NCBI GenBank assembly: GCA_031278795.1
Contig: JAITJT010000048.1
Span: 1 to 7,049, forward strand
DNA length: 7,049 nucleotides
Origin: Deltaproteobacteria bacterium
Lineage (GTDB): Bacteria > Desulfobacterota > Desulfarculia > Adiutricales > Adiutricaceae
Reading direction: 5' to 3'
This document shows, piece by piece, positions 1 through 4,937 of the stretch. Both the position numbers and the translations under genes were made by a program. Within the stretch, counting starts at the first letter, position 1; the number at the start of each line of letters is the position of its first letter. Below the pieces are notes generated by a model. That model made no database searches and was not told the origin of the DNA. It was given only the letters and a program-made list of their open reading frames with translations.

Positions 1-53
1 GTGTATTTTTATTGATTTTTACGACCTCCTCATATAAAGTAAAGGTGAGTTGT

Positions 54-83
54 ATGGAAAAAGTAATTGTAAGGTACTCATAG
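54..83 (+). CDS. Possible nine-residue leader or remnant ORF
   Basis: The frame reads MEKVIVRYS and stop. It is supported by an upstream AAGGTGA at 42-48, five bases before the ATG, which is a strong Shine-Dalgarno match. A TATAAA at 33-38 could be part of a promoter, but its best -35 partner, TTGATT at 12-17, is only 15 bp away. No function is recognised. It could be a leader peptide, the surviving 5' end of a decayed gene, or chance. Nothing downstream reads as a regulated gene until the pilin more than 400 bp away. Confidence 0.2.
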   Translation: MEKVIVRYS

Positions 84-231
84 TTCTCATGGTTTCATAA
101 TTAAAATTTCAAAAATAATTTTGTTTCGGAATATCACTTTTTAAGCCTTTGTAAATTTCCACCAAAATCGACCGAAGCGGAAGATGAAATATCCATGATA
201 TGGAAAATAGGCGGCTCTAGCAACGTGGGCC

Positions 232-268
232 CCCTGGTAAGCCCTTGGTAAGCCCCTGGTAAGCCCTT
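232..268. repeat. 11-bp tandem repeat, about three copies
   Basis: GGTAAGCCC begins at 236, 247 and 258, exactly 11 bp apart. The unit is GGTAAGCCCYT, with the Y position reading T, C, T. The stretch is GC-rich inside an AT-rich region. The period is not a multiple of three, which argues against it encoding a protein repeat. No function can be assigned. Confidence 0.75.
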
Positions 269-483
269 GCTTATGCCCCATATTACGCTCCATATTAGGC
301 CTCAAACGCTCTCTAGATCTCTTGCTCTTTTTCACACAAAGTTAACTATTTATATTTTTAAAACCGGCGCTAATGCTTTAGAACTTGGAAAGCTCACCTT
401 CTACCACAGAGGGCTAACAAGTGCTTTTACACAATAAATCTAAAGACCCGCCGATAGGCCGCACGCGGCCCATAAGAACATAT

Positions 484-490
484 AGGTGAT
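484..490 (+). promoter_or_regulatory. Ribosome binding site of the pilin gene
   Basis: AGGTGAT matches the anti-Shine-Dalgarno complement over seven bases and lies four bases before the ATG at 495. This decides the start. A GTG at 486 in the same frame sits inside the site and is unlikely to be used. Confidence 0.7.
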
Positions 491-494
491 ACAC

Positions 495-926
495 ATGACC
501 AAGACACTCACAAAAAAACAGGAAGGCTTCACACTCATAGAACTACTCATCGTCGTAAGCATCATAGGGATACTCTCCTCCATCGCCATGCCCCAGTACG
601 CCCGCTACCGCAAGGGCGCCCAGGACAACGCGGCGGAGTCGGCATACCGCTCCATCGCCTTAGCCCAGGAGATGTACTTCTCCCAGTACAGCTCCTACAC
701 CAGCAGCTACACGGAAGGCTTGCTGAAAAAAGCGGGGCTCACGAGAGACGGAAATGTCAACTACAGCTCGATCACCCTTTACACTAACACCAAGAACAAC
801 ACTCCCGGGTATAAGTTCCAGGTGAACCACAAGGCCCCAGGTTCATCGGTATACCACTACGACAGCGTGAGCTCGGTTATAATAGATAAGAATACAGCGA
901 ACTTTTTAACCAGCTCCTACTGGTAG
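495..926 (+). CDS. Type IV pilin (prepilin with class III signal)
   Basis: This gene encodes a 143-residue prepilin, a subunit of a surface type IV pilus or a related pseudopilus. The N-terminus has a short basic leader (residues 1-11, MTKTLTKKQEG), the prepilin peptidase site G11|F12, and the FTLIE motif with E16, which is Glu5 of the mature protein. A hydrophobic helix follows to about residue 32. The PQYARYR segment at 33-39 leads into a globular domain rich in Ser, Tyr and Asn. There is no cysteine, so the disulfide-bounded C-terminal loop of Neisseria/Pseudomonas pilins is absent. The mature protein of 132 residues contains 18 aromatic residues (13 Tyr, 4 Phe, 1 Trp). No pilus assembly gene is in the window, so it stands as an orphan here; major pilin, minor pilin and pseudopilin cannot be separated. 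A strong terminator follows closely, so it is probably transcribed alone. The family call is secure, the exact role is not. Confidence 0.93.
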   Translation: MTKTLTKKQEGFTLIELLIVVSIIGILSSIAMPQYARYRKGAQDNAAESAYRSIALAQEMYFSQYSSYTSSYTEGLLKKAGLTRDGNVNYSSITLYTNTKNNTPGYKFQVNHKAPGSSVYHYDSVSSVIIDKNTANFLTSSYW

Positions 927-965
927 GATATAGCCTCAGAATAAAAAAACAGCGTAAGTTGTTAT

Positions 966-1007
966 ACCCCTGCGTCTCTCCTTTAGGTTAGACGCGGGGT
1001 TTTTTTT
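966..1007 (+). terminator. Intrinsic terminator of the pilin gene
   Basis: ACCCC-T-GCGTCT at 966-977 pairs with AGACGCGGGGT at 990-1000. This gives 11 pairs with one bulged T at 971 and a 12-nt loop, followed by an eight-T run (1000-1007). It lies 39 bp after the pilin stop codon. Confidence 0.9.
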
Positions 1008-1051
1008 GTCCCAAAAAAAAGCGCAGCAACAAAAATCGAGCTTACACCCCA

Positions 1052-1078
1052 CATTATTATAATCGGTTTATAATGATG
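1052..1078. repeat. Short inverted repeat after the pilin terminator
   Basis: CATTATTATAA (1052-1062) and TTATAATGATG (1068-1078) are inverted around a five-base loop, with one T-G mismatch in 11 positions. It lacks a T tail on either side, so it is not a standard terminator. It is AT-rich and may be chance. Confidence 0.35.
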
Positions 1079-1390
1079 AAATTCTTAATGTGAACAGAGT
1101 GGTGTTTAGTTTTAATATTTCCTGAAATAAAGGTTAAAACAAGGTATTAAGTTCTAGGGGTATTTGCGCGCGAGAACTAAGCGGAAAAAAAATTTTATGA
1201 AATAAAAATTAGCTTTTTCTAAAAAGTTTATGGAGAAAAAAGAATCATTAAATAAAAAATAAAAATAGTATGATCCTTGCTTCATAAGGCTTACAAACAG
1301 AAAAAATTACTGTATTGGGATTTTATAAAACTAAAAAAATAACTCATAAATAAAATTGTTTAGGATAAGCGAACTTGTCAAACAAACTAA

Positions 1391-1460
1391 AAGTTTCAAG
1401 AAGATAATATTTTTCTAGTATTGTTTCTGAGCTTTGGCGCCTATTATCTTCAGGAAATTT
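1391..1460. repeat. Long imperfect hairpin with 32-nt loop
   Basis: Arms 1391-1409 and 1442-1460 pair over 19 positions: ten perfect inner pairs (GAAGATAATA with TATTATCTTC), a two-base internal mismatch, then seven more positions including one G-T. The loop at 1410-1441 is 32 nt. No T tail follows, so it is not a classic terminator. It may be a small structured RNA, a protein-binding or recombination site, or a miniature element. No target duplication was seen. Confidence 0.5.
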
Positions 1461-1825
1461 AATCTGATATATCTAAAAATTTATTGTATCTCTGTTTTTT
1501 AAATTCAATACCCTCGGCCTGAAGGAACTTTTCTAAAGTAGAGAGTATTCGCGGTATTTCGCTAACTTAAGAGGTTTTTTGAAAACATAGGTAAAAATTA
1601 AAATCATAATTATTTGCGTAAATAAGGGTAGCTTTATGTTGCCTTTTTTGTAGCTAACATTAAACTTGGGTAATTTTGATGAGTGGTGTAGCCCAAGAGC
1701 AAACTATGTAAAAGGAAATACAAAGCCTACCTAGAATAAAAATCAAAAAAAGAACTCTTAGTAAATACTTGCTTATATTTGAGGTAAACCCTGACTAGCC
1801 AAAATCAATGCCGTAACTCAAGTAC

Positions 1826-1921
1826 CCCCAAAGTTCATTTGCCCCCAAAGTTCAGCTAGCCCCAAAGTTCAGCTAGCCCCAAAGTTCAATTGCCCCCAAA
1901 GTTCAACTCCCTCATAGTTCA
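1826..1921. repeat. 17-bp-period tandem repeat array
   Basis: The 12-bp core CCCCAAAGTTCA occurs five times without change at 1826, 1843, 1860, 1877 and 1894, always 17 bp apart. The five-base spacers are TTTGC, GCTAG, GCTAG, ATTGC and ACTCC. A degenerate sixth unit ends in AGTTCA at 1916-1921, one base out of phase, and a weak partial copy may precede the array (1809-1820). On the minus strand the core reads TGAACTTTGGGG. Regular direct repeats of this size are typical of iterons, of multiple transposase-binding sites at some transposon ends, or of simple minisatellites. No replication or transposase gene is visible. CRISPR is excluded by the five-base spacing. Confidence 0.9.
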
Positions 1922-2105
1922 AAACTCATCAGTTTGACTACCTGTGAGCATATAGGTTCCTAAAGTAAATGGAGCTGGATGCAACAATAATTTAAAAAAA
2001 ACGAGAATTTTATAAATTTCACTTTTTAAAGTATAATAAGAAAAAATAAAGCCTAAAAGACTATAAATTAGAGCATCAAGGGGCGCAACTAGGCTCAGAT
2101 ATAAG

Positions 2106-2170
2106 ATTATTTCCCTCTAAAATGTCATGATGATGGAAATCTTACCCAACGACGGATTTTAGGGAATAAT
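2106..2170. repeat. Second long hairpin with 32-nt loop
   Basis: The left arm is ATTATT-t-CCC-tc-TAAAAT (2106-2123). The right arm is ATTTTAGGGAATAAT (2156-2170). All 15 bases of the right arm can pair, with a one-base and a two-base bulge on the left. The loop (2124-2155) is 32 nt, the same length as in the hairpin at 1391-1460, though the sequences differ. There is no terminator-type T tail on the plus strand. Confidence 0.5.
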
Positions 2171-2546
2171 ATAATTATATGCTCTCAGAGATAGTTAAAT
2201 TCTTAATTTTTTTAATGATCTTAAAAACTTTTTTAAAAGTCCGGCATTTATGCGCACTTGTGCATGTCTATTGAATTAATGCAAAAATAAATTGATATTC
2301 CAATCTTTGATTATAGTAAAAATAATAAAGTTCTAAGCTTAGTTAAAAAGCGTTGATGAATAAATCAAAAAATTAAAAAAGACAGAAATAATAAGGATAA
2401 TGTGCGGATGATTTATCTCACATACAAAATAAAAAACCTGAAGTGAATTAACAACTTAATTGTATTGTCGCTGGAGGTTTAACGAAATAAGCTCAAAATT
2501 TATTAAAAAACTCTTTCAATTTTCCGGAAATTTACTATACTAATGA

Positions 2547-4040
2547 TTAGCTTGTTTTGTCAGTCCCATCAACAAGATGCGACTTGAGCGCGAGTAGAAT
2601 TTTCTCCCTGGTGCCTCTTTCATATTTGCCGTTTAAGAGAATGACAAAGGCCAGTGGCTCATTGGGCCTTCCAGGCCTTTCAATGTATCCCGCGAGCGTC
2701 TGAATATCCGTCATGGTTCCGGTTTTATAATAGACAGTTCCGTTTTCTCCACTCTTTATGAGGGTTCTCACAGGCTCCATTACCCTCAAAACCTCTGACA
2801 TCTGATGAGCTGTCACGCTATTGTTTCTGGAGAGGCCGCTTCCCTCCACCAGCTGAAGCCTAGGGAGACCGTATTGTTCCAAAAAGTCGTAAACAACCTG
2901 GCGGCCCTTGTCGAAATTACCCGGGGCCCCGTAGACCTCGGCCCCCATGGCCAAGAAGATCTGGTTTGTCACATAATTGTTTGAGTATTTAAGAAGTTCT
3001 ATGATCATTTCCTCCAAGTTTTTAGATGAATGATGTTCATAGAGAAGTGAGGCACCTTGTGGAAGAGTCTCGCCCGTAACTATATCGCCATTAACAATTA
3101 CCCCACGCCTGATTAAAAGTTCCCTGAGAAGTTGACCTCCATTTTCTTCCGCCATTTTGGGACTTTCCGAAATGTTTAAATATTTTTCGGATGAACTTTT
3201 CCTTTTCTTTTTTTTAGGATAACTTTTTTTCGCTAGATTCATAGTTATTGGAGTCAAAGGACTGCATTGATTCAATTCAACTATATCGCCACTCGTGTCG
3301 ATAAGAAAGCTGACGGTGTTGAAGTTCACGCCAAATCCGCTGTTGAAAGCATCATAGGGATTCGATGTGAAAGTGGTTCCATCCACCACCGCGCCTGGTT
3401 CAAAAAACGAGGAATCGATGTAGATGTTATTCACGTTCCTTAAGCCTTTGTAACTGAGCGTATCGGCTATAAGACACATCTCTTCCGCGACCAAAAAAGG
3501 ATCGCCGTATCCTTTGACCCAGAGGTTTTGGTTTCTGTCCATATAAAAAGAAGTTTTGAAGCGGTAATCGGGGCCAAGGGCCACGAGCGCCGCGGCCGAG
3601 GTGACCAGCTTGAGAATGGATGCCGGCACGTAGTTCTTGTCGGGATTTATGGAGATAAGCTCCTTCGGCTCATTCGGATTAGCGTGAAAATCCACCACGA
3701 GCACAGCGCCGGATCCCGCCATGGCCTCAATGTTTGCTGGCCAGGGAAGTGGCGCAGCCGCCTTAGCTCTCTTTTTAGGTTTTTTCGTGACCTTCGCCTT
3801 GGGCTTTTTCTTATTGGGCGATTTTTTCTGAACTGTTCTTGTAGTTTTAGATTTGGGCTTACTTGTTGTGCTCGCGCCAAATGCGGCGCTATTTAAATTC
3901 AATTTACTTTGTTGGGTGACAATTGACTCAAACGGCTCCCCCGGAGCCGCTATCAGGGGAGTTGCGGCGAAAATCGCCAAGAGTGGAAATATCCCCAGGA
4001 GCTTAAAATGGCTGTAAAAAAACTTCACCAAAATAGTCAT
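2547..4040 (-). CDS. dacB: D-alanyl-D-alanine carboxypeptidase/endopeptidase, PBP4 type (peptidase S13)
   Basis: A 497-residue periplasmic penicillin-binding protein that would remove the terminal D-Ala from peptidoglycan stem peptides and/or cut cross-links. A signal peptide occupies about residues 1-32 (basic start, hydrophobic 14-31, AA end). A Lys/Ser/Thr-rich, probably disordered linker follows (about 60-96). The catalytic triplets are visible: SxxK at S141-K144 (SILK), SxN at S353-N355 (SNN) and KTG at 439-441. The S13-typical segments GDP (179-181) and SGLSR (401-405) are also present. SxxK and SxN are 212 residues apart, shorter than my memory of about 244 in E. coli PBP4, so the inserted domains look trimmed; a second basic cluster lies at 271-281. 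The ATG at 4040 has AGAGGA six bases upstream. A GTG at 4028 would give a more compact signal peptide but lacks a ribosome binding site. Its 5' end overlaps divergent rlpA, another cell-wall gene. Confidence 0.93.
   Translation of the reverse strand: MTILVKFFYSHFKLLGIFPLLAIFAATPLIAAPGEPFESIVTQQSKLNLNSAAFGASTTSKPKSKTTRTVQKKSPNKKKPKAKVTKKPKKRAKAAAPLPWPANIEAMAGSGAVLVVDFHANPNEPKELISINPDKNYVPASILKLVTSAAALVALGPDYRFKTSFYMDRNQNLWVKGYGDPFLVAEEMCLIADTLSYKGLRNVNNIYIDSSFFEPGAVVDGTTFTSNPYDAFNSGFGVNFNTVSFLIDTSGDIVELNQCSPLTPITMNLAKKSYPKKKKRKSSSEKYLNISESPKMAEENGGQLLRELLIRRGVIVNGDIVTGETLPQGASLLYEHHSSKNLEEMIIELLKYSNNYVTNQIFLAMGAEVYGAPGNFDKGRQVVYDFLEQYGLPRLQLVEGSGLSRNNSVTAHQMSEVLRVMEPVRTLIKSGENGTVYYKTGTMTDIQTLAGYIERPGRPNEPLAFVILLNGKYERGTREKILLALKSHLVDGTDKTS
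3997..4001 (+). promoter_or_regulatory. Ribosome binding site of rlpA
   Basis: AGGAG lies six bases before the ATG at 4008. It sits inside the dacB coding region on the other strand. It supports the upstream start of rlpA and therefore the overlap with dacB. Confidence 0.75.
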
Positions 4041-4574
4041 ACTAAGTCCTCTGTTAAGACAGATTCTAGATTTCTTTGGCTTCTCCTTATAGGCTTGTTA
4101 ACGGCCGCGCTTCTAACAGGCTGCGCCGGCGGCCCCAAGCGATCGGGAAAATCCTACGTCATAAACGGCAAAAGATATCATATCCTGGCCTCCTCCGATG
4201 GCTACAAGGAAAAAGGCCTGGCCTCCTGGTACGGCAATCCCTTCCACGGAAGGAAGACCGCGAGCGGTGAGGTCTACAACATGCACGAGATATCCGCCGC
4301 GCACAAGACACTCCCCCTCCACACCTGGGTGGAGGTGAGAAACCTGAAGAACAACAAAAAGATAATACTCAGGATAAACGACCGCGGACCCTTTGTGGAT
4401 GGAAGGATTATCGATTTGAGCCAGGCCGCGGCCAAAAAGCTGGGGGTCTACATGCCGGGAACAGCCCCGGTCCTGGTAATAGCCCTTCCTCCCAGTAAGG
4501 CCAATCAGCTGAACCGGCAGAGGGGACGCAGCACCACGGCCTCCAACGCCTCCTCTCGCAACAAGAGGCAGTAA
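4008..4574 (+). CDS. rlpA: RlpA-like septal lipoprotein / lytic transglycosylase (no SPOR domain)
   Basis: A 188-residue lipoprotein. The signal has a long basic/polar N-region (1-21), a hydrophobic core (22-36) and the lipobox LTGC with C39 as the lipidated residue. The RlpA double-psi beta-barrel covers about 69-160, with the family segments GLASWYG (70-76), TASGE (84-88), AAHKTLPL (97-104), NDRGPF (124-129) and GRIIDLS (132-138). Pseudomonas RlpA cleaves glycan strands lacking stem peptides. Matching it from memory, its Glu120, His131 and Asp157 correspond to E88, H99 and D125 here, but Asp123 is replaced by N91. The C-terminus (162-188) is short, polar and basic; the SPOR domain that targets E. 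coli RlpA to the septum is missing. The only usable start precedes the signal peptide and overlaps dacB. A terminator follows at 4736. Family certain; catalytic activity uncertain. Confidence 0.93.
   Translation: MAVKKLHQNSHTKSSVKTDSRFLWLLLIGLLTAALLTGCAGGPKRSGKSYVINGKRYHILASSDGYKEKGLASWYGNPFHGRKTASGEVYNMHEISAAHKTLPLHTWVEVRNLKNNKKIILRINDRGPFVDGRIIDLSQAAAKKLGVYMPGTAPVLVIALPPSKANQLNRQRGRSTTASNASSRNKRQ
4047..4052 (-). promoter_or_regulatory. Ribosome binding site of dacB
   Basis: On the minus strand AGAGGA precedes the dacB ATG by six bases and lies inside the rlpA coding region. A TAGAAT (minus strand, 4068-4063) is a possible -10 element for dacB, but no good -35 partner was found. Confidence 0.6.
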
Positions 4575-4735
4575 ACACAGAAAGATTCCCAAGCTCTTTA
4601 GGCTTTTGGGGCTCTTAGACCCCTAGACATAATGTGGGCTAATGCCAAAGCGAGGCAAAGTTGAAATCACGCGGCCAATAAGCGCTTTTCTAACATAAAT
4701 CAGCTGATTCTTTCAATATTTTGGGTATTTGTGCC

Positions 4736-4766
4736 TGCCCCGCCTCTTTAAGAGGCGGGGCATTTT
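4736..4766 (+). terminator. Strong intrinsic terminator after rlpA
   Basis: TGCCCCGCCTC (4736-4746) is followed by TTTAA and the exact complement GAGGCGGGGCA (4752-4762), then TTTT (4763-4766). The stem is 11 bp, mostly G-C, with a five-base loop that could itself close by two further A-T pairs. It lies about 160 bp after the rlpA stop and isolates it from kdsD. Confidence 0.85.
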
Positions 4767-4783
4767 GACATTCTCTCAGGACT

Positions 4784-4811
4784 TTATCAAAAATTGCGCC
4801 TGTGCTATTGT
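4784..4811 (+). promoter_or_regulatory. Candidate promoter for kdsD
   Basis: TTATCA (4784-4789) and TATTGT (4806-4811) are 16 bp apart and each match four of six bases of the sigma70 consensus. The -10 is of the extended type (TG at 4803-4804, one base before it). A consensus TTGACA at 4765-4770 lies nearby but has no well-spaced -10. The transcript leader would be roughly 120 nt. Confidence 0.3.
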
Positions 4812-4824
4812 GTCTAAGGTCTGA

Positions 4825-4869
4825 GGGGCATTTTTCAAGGACTTAGGAAGGCCTTAGGAAGCCCCTTTT
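4825..4869 (+). promoter_or_regulatory. Possible attenuator-like hairpin in the kdsD leader
   Basis: GGGGC (4825-4829) can pair with GCCCC (4861-4865), followed directly by TTTT (4866-4869). The enclosed 31 nt contains AAGG and CCTT that can also pair, plus the duplicated CTTAGGAAG units. It lies between the candidate promoter and kdsD. The five-pair outer stem is weak evidence. Confidence 0.25.
4842..4863. repeat. 11-bp direct duplication
   Basis: CTTAGGAAGGC (4842-4852) is followed at once by CTTAGGAAGCC (4853-4863), with one base different. It shares the 11-bp period of the repeat at 232-268 but not clearly its sequence. Confidence 0.6.
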
Positions 4870-4937
4870 CCGTCTCGCAAGTGATATCTTCATCTTATTT
4901 TACCTAAATTACATAAAAACAGCAAACAAAAACATAT

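Larger units (their letters stand above)
1..483. other. Left intergenic region with no convincing gene
   Basis: No recognisable protein or stable RNA gene is visible here. The content is a nine-codon ORF with a good Shine-Dalgarno (54-83), a short hairpin ATATC-cat-GATAT (189-201), an 11-bp tandem repeat (232-268), and then the leader of the pilin gene. A minus-strand frame at 141-335 is open but runs through the tandem repeat and has only a GTG start with no ribosome binding site, so I do not treat it as a gene. No pilin promoter could be assigned with confidence. Confidence 0.5.
1008..2546. other. AT-rich gene-free region between pilin and dacB
   Basis: About 1.5 kb in which I find no gene with a plausible start, ribosome binding site and protein character. 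Base composition is much more AT-rich than the flanking genes, with many A and T runs. Structured elements inside it are listed separately: an inverted repeat just after the pilin terminator (1052-1078), two long hairpins (1391-1460, 2106-2170) and a 17-bp tandem array (1826-1921). Smaller palindromes (ATATAATTATAT at 2169-2180, CTAAGCTTAG at 2333-2342, AATTAA-caac-TTAATT at 2446-2461) are of the kind expected by chance in such sequence. It could be decayed former genes, the scar of a mobile element, or a region carrying small RNAs. No terminator for dacB is evident at its right edge. Confidence 0.6.
4575..4937. other. Spacer between rlpA and kdsD
   Basis: The 363-bp spacer has no gene that I can support. 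It holds weak inverted repeats just after rlpA (4588-4620), a strong intrinsic terminator (4736-4766), a candidate promoter (4784-4811), an 11-bp direct duplication (4842-4863) inside a possible attenuator stem, and an AT-rich approach to kdsD. Confidence 0.5.

Noticed and set aside
1..33. Minus-strand ribosome binding site (AGGAGGT) for a gene leaving the left edge
   Set aside because: No ATG, GTG or TTG follows on the minus strand before the window ends, so no gene can be supported.
141..335. Minus-strand open frame of 64 residues, Arg- and aromatic-rich
   Set aside because: It starts with GTG without a ribosome binding site, runs through the 11-bp tandem repeat, and has no recognisable protein character.
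411..424. Sigma54 promoter for the pilin gene (GG at 411-412 and GC at 423-424 with ten bases between)
   Set aside because: Only the GG/GC dinucleotides fit; the surrounding bases match the TGGCAC/TTGCA consensus poorly.
486..494. GTG start adding three residues to the pilin
   Set aside because: The GTG lies inside the AGGTGAT ribosome binding site, which is ideally placed for the ATG at 495.
1230..1262. Short ORF MEKKESLNKK
   Set aside because: No ribosome binding site; Lys- and Asn-rich short frames are expected by chance in A-rich sequence.
1826..1921. CRISPR array
   Set aside because: The repeats are 12 bp and the spacers only five bases, two of them identical; no cas gene is present.
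2402..2446. Short ORF of 14 codons beginning with GTG, AAGGA upstream
   Set aside because: Spacing to the GTG is too short and to the in-frame ATG rather long; there is no protein character and AT-rich surroundings make it likely chance.
2470..2495. Plus-strand GGAGGT resembling a ribosome binding site
   Set aside because: No start codon follows within a usable distance.
3528..3896. Plus-strand open frame of 122 residues inside dacB
   Set aside because: It is antisense to a well-supported PBP4 gene, and its Arg- and Cys-rich composition is typical of a shadow frame.
4113..4592. Minus-strand open frame of 159 residues inside rlpA
   Set aside because: Shadow of the rlpA barrel domain; no family resemblance and no ribosome binding site seen.
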